A DNA stretch of 64,000 nt from Rugalucina vietnamica (taxonomy: Eukaryota > Mollusca > Bivalvia > Lucinida > Lucinidae). The translations under genes and the position numbers were made by a program. Below the pieces are notes generated by a model. It was not told the DNA's origin. It ran no database searches and worked only from the letters and a program-made list of their open reading frames with translations. The stretch is from positions 21,827,456-21,891,455 of the forward strand of contig OZ024879.1 of NCBI GenBank assembly GCA_964017185.1. Direction: 5' to 3'. This document shows positions 1-11,596 of the stretch, piece by piece. The stretch's first letter is position 1, and every line of letters begins with the position of its first letter.

Positions 1-255
1 AATTAATGAAGGCCAAGGTCATTTGTTGACCTTGACCCAAGGTCATTTAAATATCAAAATTAAAATTATGGTTTTCTCAGAAATCACTGGGTTTGGAAAC
101 TTTTGAAGCCTGAGACCTGAAACTTTGCAGATGCAGACAACTTGTGAAGTCAATAAAGGTGTGTGAGTATTCAAGGTCAAGGTAATTTCATGATGACTTA
201 ATACTCCAAGATCAGGCTTCAGGTGAGCGTCTCAGGACCAATGGTCCTCTGGTTA
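1..255 (+). repeat. 3' portion of an interspersed repeat ending in 'caggtgagcg..aggacca'
   Basis: The stretch matches 18955-19090 closely: the same 'gcctgag..ctga', 'gcagatgcagacaactt' and 'ttcaaggtcaa' blocks occur in the same order, and both end in 'caggcttcaggtgagcg' followed by 'ggaccaatggtc'. The copy starts outside the window, so only its right part is present. It is a non-coding dispersed family; other partial copies lie at 9504-10380, 38627-38705 (reverse) and 59503-60070. I see no coding potential. Confidence 0.7.
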
Positions 256-990
256 TAAATCCTGCCAATCATGCCCCTGGGGTCAAAAATGGTCCCGCCC
301 CGGGGGTCATTAGCTCCCATAGACTTACAATGGGAAAAACATAAAAAAATCTTCTCTGAAACCACAAGGCCCAGAGCTTTCAATTATTTTATCTGTTGCA
401 ATGTATAGTGGTCCTCTTTATAAATCCTGCCAACTGTGCCCCTGGGATTCATACAGGCGCCGCCCTGGGGGGGGGGGGGGTCATGGGTAAAACATAAAAA
501 AATCTTCTCCGAAACCACAAGGCCCAGAGCTTTCATATTTTGTTTGTAGCAATATATAGTGTTCCTCTTTGGAAATCCTGCCAACCGTGCCCCTTGGGTT
601 CATACGGGCCCCGTCCCGGGGGCATTATGGGAAAAACTTAAAAAAATCTTCTTCTCCGAAACCATAAGGCCCAGAGCTTTCATATTTTGTGAGTAGCAAT
701 GTATAATGGTCCTCTTTATAAATCCTGCCTACTGTGCCCCTGGGGTCCATACGGGCCCCGCCCTGGGGGTCATTAGGAAAAACATAAAAAAATCTTCTTC
801 TCCAAAACCACAAGGCCCAAAGCTTTCATATTTTGTATGTAGCAATGTGTAGTGGTCCTCTATATAAATCCTGCCAATCATGCCCCTGGGGTCAAAAATG
901 GCCCCGCCCCGGGGGTCATTATCTCCCATAGACATACAATTGGAAAAAACATAAAAATCTTCTTCTCTGAAACCACAAGGCTGTTAAGCA
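240..990 (+). repeat. Imperfect tandem repeat, about five units of 145-165 bp
   Basis: The block 'cctctttataaatcctgcc' followed by 'tgcccctggg' recurs near 243, 408, 557, 705 and 850. Each unit also has a 'gggaaaaacataaaaaaatc' segment and 'ggcccagagctttcat'. The unit seems to be an internal segment of the dispersed family that ends at 255. Short frames on both strands are by-products of the periodicity and are not taken as genes. Confidence 0.8.
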
Positions 991-2088
991 TTTCATCACA
1001 CTTAAGAGTGTACCACGAACCCGTGGCCATCTGTTCAAGACTAACTACATTTTGTACAAAAATTAGTGACAGCTGCGCAAACTAGCATGTACAATGCGGT
1101 CAGAGTAGAATAGATATGGTGACAACATCCCGTGTAGGATTATAGTATAAAATGTTTTATTCATTTTGTAAATCAGTTATTGAAATAAGTGTTCTGTGAT
1201 GTTAAACAACTTGATTAGATGACAAGCGATGCAGTGGAAGCATCAGTGACAGTACCCTGTTCAAAGCATAAAAAATCCATAATGTTGCTAAACATGATTT
1301 ACGATGTGACCTGGTTCGCAATACACCAGGTTATTCAATTGACAATAAAAATATTATTTTTCATGTTTCTATCATGAAATTTTGCCACTTTATCGACTAA
1401 AACATTTGTCTTTTTAAAATTTTCTTTTGCTCCTGGTTACTTGTGTGAATTAGCAATTATACGCTTTTTTAGGACGAGTCACCCTCGTACATATATATGA
1501 CTTACCTAAAAGCAAAATAAACTGTGTCTGTCTGCCAAACAAACTGTGTCTGTCCACTTTCGTGTGTATGTGAGAAAAAAATGTTTTGTTCGTGTAAACA
1601 AACAGTTAATAGAGCAAGTGACTGGTTATCCAATGTACAACATTGCAAGTGACGTTGCTTTACGTTCAATCGCAGAACTTGTCAGTTCGCTTCCATTTCC
1701 CTACTGTGTCCTCGCCCAGTCAAACCTTGAACATGTAGCCAGGCTTTGTACAGATTAGTTTTGATTGGTCAATCTTTTTCTCAAGAATTTCTTGCATGGA
1801 ACCATGAGGGGTGCGTATCTTGGATGTGTTTGAATTTTGGCCAGGTCCAAACACAGACTGGGAAGTATGCATAGAATGTTGTCCACATATTTTCATCCCT
1901 TTTGGTACAAGGGCATGCTCAAGATCTTTGATGATTTTGAAATGCAGCCAGATTCGATCACCAACTGGTAACTGCATAGTTGCTGCCATTGATAATTTAT
2001 TAAAAAATATAGCACTCATGTGAGCGATCTGATGATTGCCCTTTTGGCTACAGGTTTAGGTATTGTTATAATTTTTCCTCTCTTTCAG
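991..2088. other. No confident gene; intron or upstream sequence
   Basis: Mostly AT-rich unique sequence ahead of the exon at 2089. A 99-codon minus-strand frame (1720-2019) overlaps a plus-strand frame (1811-2023). Neither has splice sites or domains I can recognise, so neither is called. Confidence 0.5.
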
Positions 2089-2286
2089 ATCATAGGCCTT
2101 TATTTGAAGACATTCCAGAGTCAAAAGAAGGTGAATGGGCCATTAGACTTGCACAGCATCTACTTTCGAAGCTTTCTGTGCACGGATCCTATGTTATCGG
2201 CCGTTATCCAGGCTGTAAATTTGGATGTATATGTCCATGTCGAAAACATGATGCTCTAGTTGGTTATTGTGGTGACACTAGCTTTG
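2089..2286 (+). CDS. Internal exon of an unidentified gene (continues at 10983)
   Basis: An open frame of about 66 codons lies between a good acceptor (polypyrimidine then 'tttcag', ending 2088) and a donor ('gtatgt' from 2287). The peptide begins HRPLFEDIPESKEGEW and contains a Cys cluster (CKFGCICPCRK near residues 45-55). It enters in phase 2 and leaves with one base of a codon (G). The exon at 10983 supplies the other two bases, giving ...TSFG-YKFGWHGETD... without a break, which is the main reason for joining them. The gene resembles a family I have seen as uncharacterised proteins in bivalves; function unknown. The initiating exon is not found and may lie left of the window. Confidence 0.65.
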
Positions 2287-3320
2287 GTATGTAATTTATG
2301 TATTACCATTGAGCGGAAGGCTCACCAGGAGCTAATTATAGTATAGTCATGCTAGGGTATCCAGGTCTGGTAGCAACAAAAGATCCTTTCCTCTTAAGTC
2401 TCTTGGAAAATCAAAGCCAATAATTAATTTGGAGCATCCTCGGGAGGGGTACAAATGGTCAGGATCACATGACCAAAATGGCCAAAAAACCTTGGAGAAA
2501 ATTGCTAAAATATAATAGGCAGCCATCCATTCATATATTTGATGCTTATTTTCACTTTAAATGGCAAAATTGAGTAGAAGCAATTTGATGTTGTAAATAT
2601 GTTCTTTGATGCATGCCTGAAGCCATAGGGGTGGATGCCATGTCTAGATTTGCTTATTAAGGTCAGAAACTAGGTCAAAGTTCAATGAGTGCAAAAATTA
2701 AGAAAACTTACCCCAGCTGAAAACTCAAGCAAAACCAAGGCCAAAGAAAGTGGTTTGAATGCTAAAATTTGGTGTAATAACTGTTAGATAGTACATTAAG
2801 GGTTTGTATGTGTCAGATAATCATGCATGTTTGTCTGAACCGAAGTACAAGTGGTCAAAAGGTCAGTAAGTGCAATTTAGGAAAATTTCAGAGAAATATT
2901 CCAATGTTTTATTAGAATGTTCAAAAATCTTGATATAAAATCATTTCATGGTTGAATTGCTCTCAATTTATTCAAAGAAACACATTAGAGGCATCATTGA
3001 ATAGATATTTTAGTCTCAAGACATGTAATTGCAAATTGCACATTCCATTTACGTTCATGTGTATTTACACATTTGTAAAAAATGAATTTCTTTAATATAG
3101 TTTGGCATGAAACCTAGATGACCGTGTCATATTACTACAGAATATATTTCCAAAGGCATAACTACAGATCAGTATCCTGATATAAAATCCTCAAGCAATT
3201 CAAGGTAGCCTTCCAAATTCAAGATGGCCACCAAAATTCAAGATGGACGACAAAAAGGGGTTTTGATAGAAATTCTTACACATGGATGTGATGCAATGTT
3301 AAGGATCACATTTAAAGTAA
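2287..3320. other. Intronic AT-rich sequence
   Basis: Part of the large intron between the exons at 2089 and 10983. It contains a short fragment of the 'ggaaggctca' repeat near 2310 and 'caagatgg' motifs around 3220-3245, and nothing coding that I can support. Confidence 0.5.
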
Positions 3321-4751
3321 GGCCATCCTTAAAAAATTCTTTGTTTGCTGTCACCCGACCGACCCAATGTTTTTGGCCCGACTAAAAAAATTTAATTGAA
3401 AATGCTTGGAGAATTTTTTTTTTTCCCCGATTTTTCCCCGGTGCCGAATTGGTAATGAAATGATTCGGTTCGGTTCGGTTTCATATTTTTGGTTCGGTTC
3501 GCCTTTCGGCAATTAGCATTATCTAAAAATAGGTAGCATTCAAATACTGACCTATCTGATTTGGGTAATCTTGGGCCCAACCATGTTTGATTGCGTCACC
3601 CAGTCATGTGATTTGTTTGATTGGTGCAAACATTCTACGTCACTGGAAATCGTCTGATGTCCTCGCCATGTGGTCACCACGTGGCATTTTATCGATCATA
3701 TTCCAAGAGCACAAATGATTATAATTTTATCGCTGATATTTTTTGTTTACCTAAGTAACATTATTGATATAAAACGCAAGTAATGATTCTATTAATTTAC
3801 TTTGAAACATTACGTTTTGCTTGCTTGTTATTTTCTTGGAAGTAAACAGGTCAGCGTATTACTTTTTATCCTGATCAGGATAGTGCTACGTCATAGCAGA
3901 CAGTCCAGTGTTCGAAGAATATGGACATGCGCAGACAATGGGCAATTAGTCCTACCGACAGACTGGTTATCAAACGCGGTTTCAAACGCGGATAAAATCA
4001 TGTATAAATGTCAAGACCAGTCACAATATTTCGGCGACAAATGGCGGAAAAACGCCCAAGAGACGATGGGACCGTTGTTTTATGTAGCAGTATATTTCGA
4101 AACAACAGCTGTATTTTAAAGAATAGACTATACAGTTTTGAGCACGCATGGTCCTGGAAGGATGTCCTCCGAGACCTATCTCAAGAACTAGAAGATCCTC
4201 CCCATAAAACGGAGGAAATAACTATAAGTTTAACATCTAAATCACAGGGAGAAGCCTTGAGCAAGTCACAATTCCACTGCTCCTGCGGAAAATGATCAAC
4301 TCTGTTCACAGTAAAAAAATACCAAGGTTCAGCCAAGCATTCTGCTGTGTTCTTTTTTTTTTTCTTTTGATTGAATGTTGAAAATTTTTCCAGGTACAGG
4401 AATAAATTAATTTGATTAAATTATTAAAAACCGTTCTACCACGACGTTATTGTTTTACCCATTGAACCTAATGGAAACATCACAGTGTGAAAATTAACAA
4501 TCACAGATCTCCATGACAGACTTTAAAGCATCCATCACCTACAGATGTAACAATACAAACAAACATGCATGCAAGTTTCATTTGTATAAAGCTATAATCA
4601 TGTATACTATCAATCTATGGTTTATTCCAGAAAAAAAAAAGATACCTACCCACCCAGTTTTCAAAATTAAAAAAAAAAATGCCTACCTACAGACCCAACC
4701 TCAAAATCATGGGTCGGGTGACAGCAAACAAAGAATTTTTTAAGGATGGCC
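3321..4751 (+). mobile_element. PIF/Harbinger-like TIR element with TAA duplication
   Basis: The ends are inverted copies of each other over 40 bp: the left starts 'ggccatccttaaaaaattct' and the right ends with its reverse complement, through 'gctgtcacccgacc'. Both sides are flanked by TAA (3318-3320 and 4752-4754), a 3-bp duplication typical of PIF/Harbinger elements. Length is 1,431 bp. There is no transposase-sized frame, so this copy is non-autonomous or degraded. It carries an 84-aa frame at 4041-4295. It lies inside the intron of the 2089/10983 gene. Confidence 0.85.
4041..4295 (+). CDS. 84-aa ORF inside the TIR element, possibly captured coding exon
   Basis: I chose the ATG at 4041 (purine at -3, G at +4) over the upstream in-frame ATG at 4008. 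The peptide starts MAEKRPRDDGTVV, has a charged middle (SQELEDPPHKTEEIT) and ends SKSQFHCSCGK before a TGA. The C-terminal CxC is suggestive of a metal-binding or Cys-rich protein that would normally continue in another exon, but no good donor replaces the stop. Composition looks like real protein rather than noise. It may be an element gene or a captured host exon; I do not recognise the function. Confidence 0.5.
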   Translation: MAEKRPRDDGTVVLCSSIFRNNSCILKNRLYSFEHAWSWKDVLRDLSQELEDPPHKTEEITISLTSKSQGEALSKSQFHCSCGK

Positions 4752-4754
4752 TAA

Positions 4755-7300
4755 ATAATATATAAAGCTTACATATTTCACCAATATGAATCAAGATATA
4801 ATAATAATAATAATAATGATAATAATAGTAAAAACAGAATTGCTGCCAAAATCCAAGATGGCTATCGAAAAGCAGGTAGTGTATTCGAGTAAGCAGTTGA
4901 TGGTCATCTACATTTGGATAGGAGAATTTATGTTTAATTTTAGAATTTTACATCCATAATTAACTGGCCAATATCAATTTGCATTTAAGCGTTGTCTATA
5001 AAGACAATGCTTGAAATTCATACTGTGTCCTTCATGTTTATGCGACATTATGAAGAATAGGATGAGATGGAATAGACTACGATTCACATTGTGTGGCGTT
5101 TCAAAACTGTTGGGTATGTGTAGAGACTAGAATAGAGGTCGGTACAGCGATATTAGATAGTGGTATACGTAGCAGGGAGGGTAAATGAGAAAATGGTGTA
5201 GGTTAATTCGGTTCGGTTTGGTAATGGCTTGATGTTCCTGTCAACATTTTTTCAGCCCGCTGTGATAGAGCCAGACGTTTTGATTATTAACTAGGAATAT
5301 GCGGAGCTTAAAGTGTCTTGCTTAGGGACACTGCATTGAGAAGATATGCTTTAAATCCAGGATCTGTTGCTCTACTACTAGGCTACCACACTCCCCTAGA
5401 CTAGGAAAGGTATAGAAGGATGGGTTTGCATAGTGTTAACATGTTAAAAATGTGAGTGGTAAATCACATTTTGCTCAGACTGAGGATCAAACCATGTTCT
5501 CTTGTGTGCTAAACCAACACTCTACAACACCACAAAGCAGTATTAGTGTGATTATACGTATAATGACAATACTACAATCTGCTTCTATTTTGGATTTGCC
5601 CACAAATTTCTATTTAAGATTCCACAAATCTGTTTTTTGACATCGATGCGCTCCTATCCATCTACCATCCTGGTGTGGTATTGTCAATTTGACGTTTCAC
5701 CAGTTAACAATTCTGAATCTGAACAGATAGGACATTTTATGTTGGACACCACATATATATAAGCATACATTAAGAGAAAGGCGGGATACAACAGGGTTGG
5801 GGTGGGGAGTTTGAAGATACGATTTCTATACCATATGGTACCTGTTTACAAAAATGATGGGTTAGAAATGGGTTGTGGTCAGTGGGTCACCGTCACAATT
5901 GAGTTTCGGACTTTTATATTTCTTATTTTTCCGCAGTATTGTCCATCACCTTTCTTATTAATACGCTCACTGCTTTTAAAGGATCTCAGTTTTATTTTTG
6001 ATTTTCAAGAAAAATGAAAAAAATAAATGTGGCCATAAACGGAACGCGAATAGTTGTAATTTCTACCAAATGCAAAACTGACAATACAATCATGTATAAC
6101 AAAAGTGTAAATGACAACAGTCTAGTCCATAGCACTCAAGATTGCATCATTCTTCTTTCCTTTCAGTTTAAAAGAAAAACAGCGGAATCAGCATTGTTGC
6201 ATATATTGGTTAATAAATAAAAAGAAAAGGCTAAAAACAACTTCAGAAGTTCAGGACGGTATTGTAAAACAATGCTAGGATGTACCCCTGAAATCTGGTA
6301 TCCATCAGTACTTCAACCAATTGTTTCTACGGTCTGGTACTCGAATGCATTATAATTTTAAATATTCCCTTTAGTATGGAGATGCTTTTCTACCGATATC
6401 AGCATCCAGTGGCTGTTGATGTGGACAGGTATCACCGGGGAATTATAAAGATAATGGAGACTGAATTGTTTTTGTTATTTGAATTTTAATTGTTTTTGAT
6501 TACTTAAATTTCTATGTCCATCTTTTGCCTTTCTCACAAATATTCAAAATACAAATTCAAACTTTTCTTTAGTCAAAATTTACAAAGTAATTTCTCAGTA
6601 CAATTTCTTATTTTTCAAACACTTTCAGATCATAACACTTTGCCTGAATTTTCAAAACCTAAACTTCAACTTTTAATGCTTTTCCTAAAATTCCTAAACA
6701 TGAACTGAATAAGATTTCAAAATTCTAGTTTGTGTCTGGTGCCCTGGTCACATGATACATTTTCTCCACCTCCTGCTATCATACCAAGCTCCTCTCTCAA
6801 ACTGAATCCCTAATTAACTAATTAACAAGTTTCTTATCTTGGCTCTGAGTGGTCAGTTTCATATCATAAGTGGCCAGCATCCAACAGATATTTTTCTCAT
6901 AGATTATTACACATCAAAGGAAATTAACATGTACTTGCAAATGTCTTTTTGAATTCAGCTTCCAGACAACAGGCTGAAAATAGTTCCACCTGATTTGTGT
7001 AATAGCATTTTGATGATGGTCTAACCATTGCAATATGTGGCTTCTTCCTAATGACAATGCCATATTTACATGACCACAAAACTTAATAAATATGTACATG
7101 ATCTTTGCATTATTTCTATTTTCAAAATTATTTTACTATTTTTGTTTTATTTTCTAATTAAACTCATTTGCTTATTTAATGACTCTGTGACACATGCCTT
7201 GGCTCCCAATAAGTTTGCTCTGCAAACTTCGAATAACATGTTCATAAAATCTCAATGTAACAACTTAAATACCATTTGACTATTTACACTCTTGCCTCTC
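4755..7300. other. No gene seen; AT-rich intronic sequence
   Basis: Contains a short (ATA/ATG) microsatellite at about 4799-4830 and otherwise AT-rich low-complexity sequence. The frames here are short, lack domains and have biased composition. I see no splice-bounded exon. Confidence 0.5.
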
Positions 7301-7309
7301 CAACACTTT

Positions 7310-8750
7310 CTCTCCAGATGGACTGCAAAGGTAAAAATAGGCAACGATCAGGAAAAGGCGCAATAAGAAAGCAAGTCCCACCCCAAAAACCCGAGGTGGG
7401 AAAAAACCAAATTGAAACTCTAGGACTTTGAAAACATTTAGTAAGCTGAGTGAGCGGCTATTTCCCACTAGGCGGCCACTCAGTTACCTGAACTTAACTA
7501 AAATATGAAAACGTACAAAAGGTTAAAAAAGGAGAAAAATTCAACTAGACAACATAAAACAAATAGAACCACCACAGAAGTACCGCCTTGGAACGGCCAG
7601 TAATATAAAATTACTGGGGGGCTTAAACCGATTTTACAGGCGCCTAACCTCACCCTCATCTTCTACAGTGGCTCTAATATACATAAATATAAACAAGGAA
7701 TGAAAAAAATCATCAAAAGAATTATAAAACATAGGTACCAACGTATAACATGTATAACGGAAACCAGGGTGAGCAGCTATTGAAGTGAGGTGGTCACAGT
7801 GCTAGCTTGGACAGAACAAATTAAATGCAGAGGGCTTAGTGAACAGCCAAATTATATTCGGGTGGCCACAAAGTCATACAACATAAATGTGAACCACAGC
7901 AGTCCCGCCTTGGAACGGTCAGTTATAAATAACTGGGGGGTTTAAATCTCCTATACTGCAAAGTTGAAAATAACTAAGAATGGTCAGACTTACAATTCAT
8001 GCAAATACAAGAAAAATTTATATACATGCACATAAAAATAAAATGATAATGGTAGCAAAACTTTAAATGTCCTTCTCATTAGACCTATCAAATTGTTTCT
8101 TTCATTAGATATTTGTAGTCCTCTTCACATTTTAACTTTTATGTTTTATGATTATGTGGATCTGTATGGCACTGGATTTCATTATAACAGCGTCCTTATC
8201 ACTGTAAGAAACAGTGTCCATATATCACTAGATATTTCACATTGTGTCCCTTCCACACAAAGAATTTATCCTTATTTACAAAATTCACTGTTTTTCACTG
8301 CTTCACTTAATTTTCACCATAATGCGCTTCACTTAATTTTCACCATAATGCAGGTACATTCACATGCTTCACATACAATTTTAAGAATGCATTGTGCTCA
8401 GAATACTATCTCCATACATATGTCTTTTAAAATTGCTTACCAATATTTTCATAATAACACAATGAGCATAAATTTTCGACATCTTAGGGTTTCCCTTATC
8501 TTAACCCTTCCTCTAAGTCCTACATAAGTACCAATTCCCCAGGGTGCATCGGTCAGGTGCCATGTACTAATAATCAAAATTTAGACTTATCACATGCCCC
8601 GTACCCTTATTCTTGTGATAACTTCCTTTCTCATTCTCTAATCACCTCCCTAAAGGGAATCTTATAAATGGTAAGTTATGATTGCATACTGCGATATACC
8701 CCTATACTGCAAAGTTGAAAATAGCTAAGAATGGTCAGACTTACAATTAG
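7310..8750 (-). mobile_element. 3'-UTR fragment of the same retroelement as 27706-28320
   Basis: 7340-7640 matches 27705-28040: shared blocks include 'gatcaggaaaaggcgcaat', 'ccgaggtgggaaaaaacc', 'ggccactcagttacct' and 'gaaccaccacagaagta'. In the other copy this sequence lies downstream of a reverse transcriptase frame on the minus strand, so it is read as that element's 3' untranslated region. A second partial unit starts near 7880 ('cccgccttggaacgg'). A block of about 47 bp ('cctatactgcaaagttgaaa') at 7951-7997 recurs at 8700-8747, so an internal duplication or insertion is present. No coding region remains. Confidence 0.7.
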
Positions 8751-9033
8751 TTTCAAATATAACCCACCCCTTGAAAATTTCTTTGAGAAACTGCTAGCTA
8801 GACTAATTTAATTTGAATGAATATATATGAAACAAATTTAATCTTACCAAACTTGAGCCATTTAACACCTTACATATGGATATTGCTGCTCGGACTCCTT
8901 ATCTGTCTTGTCTTATCTTGCTCATAATTATGTGTTATTGTATGTGTATCTCAATTTGAAGACCATGTTTCCTTTATTAGACATGAAACACTGTGCATTC
9001 TTAAATCTGCATGCAGAAGAAATATGACTGCAC

Positions 9034-9501
9034 CTACCACAATGTTCCTCCTAGAAAACCTCCTGGAATGGTCTCCTCTTTAGTTGTCGACCCTGATAGT
9101 GACATAACCCATCTCCCCATTCTGGTGTCGGAAACCCGCTTCCCAGTGTCGGTCGCCCCTGTCATAGTGACCCCAAATACATTGGAAGAAAGCACCGTTG
9201 GTGAGTGGTTGTCCAATTCTCCTAGGTTGATATCGACCCTGATAGTGATGTAGCCCATCTCTCCACGCTGGTGTCGGATACCCGCTTCCTGGTTGAGGTC
9301 ATCTCTCCTATAACGATCCCACATACATAGGAAGAATTCACCGCTGGTGAGTGGCTGTCCCATCCATCTATATTTCGTAACCAGTTCCAGAGTTTCCACC
9401 TCTTTCATTCTCGTGTTGTTTCTCGTCATTATCATTTTTTGTAAGTTTTCATCACATTTCAACAGTTTCTTTATGCACACTGTCAGATCCTCCTCTTTCA
9501 A
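9034..9501 (-). pseudogene. Minus-strand tandemly duplicated coding-like segment (146-bp period)
   Basis: Two diverged copies of one segment repeat with a period of about 146 bp; for example 'gtgagtgg.tgtcc' occurs at 9199 and 9345. On the minus strand the first copy reads CMWDRYRRDDLNQEAG and then EMGYITIRVD; the second copy gives the matching peptide (WEAGFRHQNGEMGYVTIRVD) only in another frame. Because 146 is not a multiple of 3, the long open frame crossing both cannot be functional in both units. It has no ATG at its head. It looks like a decaying duplicated exon of unknown origin. Confidence 0.4.
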
Positions 9502-9503
9502 AT

Positions 9504-10380
9504 TATTAGCTCACCTAAGCGGAAGGCTCAAAAGGTGAGCTTATAGTATACAAATGGTCCGGCATCCGTCCGTCGTCCATCCACAATTTCAAACTTCTTC
9601 TTCTCTGAAACCGCTTGGCCGATGAAAGCCAAATTTTATGTGGAGCGTCCTTGGTTAGGGGGAGCGAAAGTTTGTTCGCGGGATCTTGGTCACATGACCA
9701 AGATGCCTGCCACGCCCATATATGGTAAAAACCACTCAAAAATCTTCTTCTCCAGAACCGGCGAGCTGATTTCCACCAAACCTAGTATGTAGCATCGGGG
9801 ACTCCAGCCCATCGTAGTTTGCGAAAATGATGACCTTAGGGTGACCTTGACCTATTTTACGTCAAGGTCAATTTTCGAAACATGGGCTTTTACACTGGAA
9901 AAAGTGAAAACCATGGATTTTTTTATAACTATTGCAGCCTGAGATCTGAAAATGGGTAGATGCAGAGAACTAATGGATTAGATGAAGGTATGTAATCAAT
10001 TTAGGTCAAGGTCATCTCTTGACCTTGGCCGGTCTGTGGTCTATACACACTTACAAAGATCTTCTCCTCTGAAACCGCTTGGCCGATGAAAGCCAAATTT
10101 TATGTGGAGCCTCCATGGATATGTGGAACGAAAGTTTGTTCGTGAAAACCAGGTCACATGACCAAGATGGCCGCCAAGCTCATATATGGTAAAAACAACT
10201 CAAAAATCTTCTTCTCCAGAACCGGTGGGTCGATTTCCACGAAACTTGGTATGTATCATCAGGGACCCCAGTCTGTCATAGTTTGTGAAAATGATGACCC
10301 TGGGATGACCTTGACCTATTTTACGTCAAGGTAAATTTTGGAAACATAGGTTACATTGGAAAATGGGGCATTAAAATACC
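9504..10380 (+). repeat. Dispersed repeat with 'gctcacctaagcggaaggctc' head, internally duplicated
   Basis: Starts with a short self-complementary head ('agctcacc'...'ggtgagct') followed by 'ccgtccgtcgtcc'. The block 'gaaaccgcttggccgatgaa' occurs near 9607 and 10070, so the body is duplicated with a period of roughly 465 bp. Both units carry 'aatgatgaccttagg/tggg' and 'gacctattttacgtcaaggt', also found at 18840-18890. This is a member of the family at 1-255 and 18668-19095. Non-coding. Confidence 0.7.
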
Positions 10381-10612
10381 ATTACAATGCAAACACATGA
10401 AAAATATGATGCTTTTTTGGAGTAGGGGTTGCTTTTAGGAAACGGCAGCCATCTTGGACGCCATCTTGAATACTGGAGTTATGCAAGGTTTGCCAAGGTG
10501 GCAAACGCTGGATTTCAAAACTACAGACCGAGACAAACATTTTGGTATATAGAAACAAATGTGGTACTCCGTAGACCACCTACTACTATTTCTAAGCTAC
10601 TTTTTGAACTGG

Positions 10613-10852
10613 CGGCCCCCGTGGCCGAGCGGTTAAGAGCGCTGTCTCTTAATCACTCGATCATCTCACTGCTGTGTCTGATGTGGGTTCGAGCCCTGCT
10701 CTGGCCACATGTGAGACAAGCCAAGTTCTGCTTGCGGGTGTGCCAGGTGGTTTCTCTCGGGGTTCTACCGCTTTCGCCCCACCTACTGATTGGCACGTCT
10801 CATATGAGCTGAAAAAATCTTGAAAGGGACGTTAAACTGAATCAAAAAAAAA
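10613..10852 (+). mobile_element. tRNA-derived SINE, full length with A-rich tail
   Basis: The head has Pol III promoter-like boxes: an A box in 'gtggccgagcggttaaga' and a B box in 'gggttcgagccctg'. The body 'gagacaagccaagttctgct' to 'gacgttaaactga' is shared with copies at 48526-48745 and 50986-51110, and the element ends in an A-rich tail from 10846. The tRNA-like part carries extra sequence and would not fold as a working tRNA. It sits just upstream of the exon at 10983, inside the intron. Confidence 0.8.
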
Positions 10853-10982
10853 AAAACCAAAAAAACAAAAAACTAAAAAAAAAACAAAACTTTTTGAACC
10901 ATATTTGCTCCACTATTATGAGGATTATAGTTGAATCAATTAATTTTTCATGCTGATCAACTAATTTGGTGTTCTATTTCAG

Positions 10983-11596
10983 GCTACAAGTTTGGTTGGC
11001 ATGGAGAGACGGACATAATAATTCAAGAGATACCAGTTAGTGTGCATGAAAGTGCAGCAGAGATGAAACCGAAACCAGATGCAAAGGTTTCTGTTAATTC
11101 GATAGAAGTAAAGAATACACCATGGTTTTCACTTGATAATGAAGCACAGATGAAAGCACAAACAATTACATTTTCTCCTTTACAGGTAAAATACAATAAA
11201 ACTGAACTTCGTAATTGCCTTATACCAGGTATAGGTATTGGTAGAAGGGATGTAGTTGCATTTTTTTATGACTCTGAATATGACATTCTTTTGAGGTCTG
11301 ATGACATGGCTCTTTTTTTGGATCAAGAATTGACATATTCTGTTGTTATATTTTTGTGGCTCACTCTAAACTATAGGCTTTTTTGTTCCGGACTTACAGA
11401 GGAAATGAATAGATTCAAGGCAGGCTTTTTTGATGTGGTTGACTTTGAAGAATTTATAAACAATGTAGAAAGACCTATGCACATCAAACCGTCAGAAGAG
11501 TCAGTATTCCAAAAACGCAAACCAAGTGCAAATCCTGCCTGTAGCAGGTTCAAACGACCCCCCAGACCAGACATAAAATATAAAGATCCTCAGTAA
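10983..11596 (+). CDS. Terminal coding exon of the unidentified gene begun at 2089
   Basis: Starts after a clear acceptor ('tgttctatttcag') and runs about 204 codons to TAA. The open frame extends upstream to a TTG at 10931, but no ATG precedes it and the acceptor decides the exon start. The peptide starts YKFGWHGETDIII, then has an acidic/Pro-rich linker, a central segment with NCLIPGIGIGRRDVV, a hydrophobic stretch (YSVVIFLWLTLNYRLF, around residues 118-133) that may be membrane-associated or buried, and a basic C-terminus (FKRPPRPDIKYKD). No frameshift is visible. I recall similar bivalve proteins of unknown function; that is memory, not a search. Confidence 0.7.

Noticed and set aside
1720..2019. 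99-codon minus-strand ORF with a C1q-like looking start
   Set aside because: Only a short GDRIW-type word resembles a C1q domain, the rest does not, and a plus-strand exon follows directly; evidence too weak.
8093..8527. 144-codon plus-strand ORF rich in His, Phe and Ser
   Set aside because: It lies between duplicated retroelement 3' UTR blocks, has no ATG at its head, and its T/C-rich composition explains the openness.
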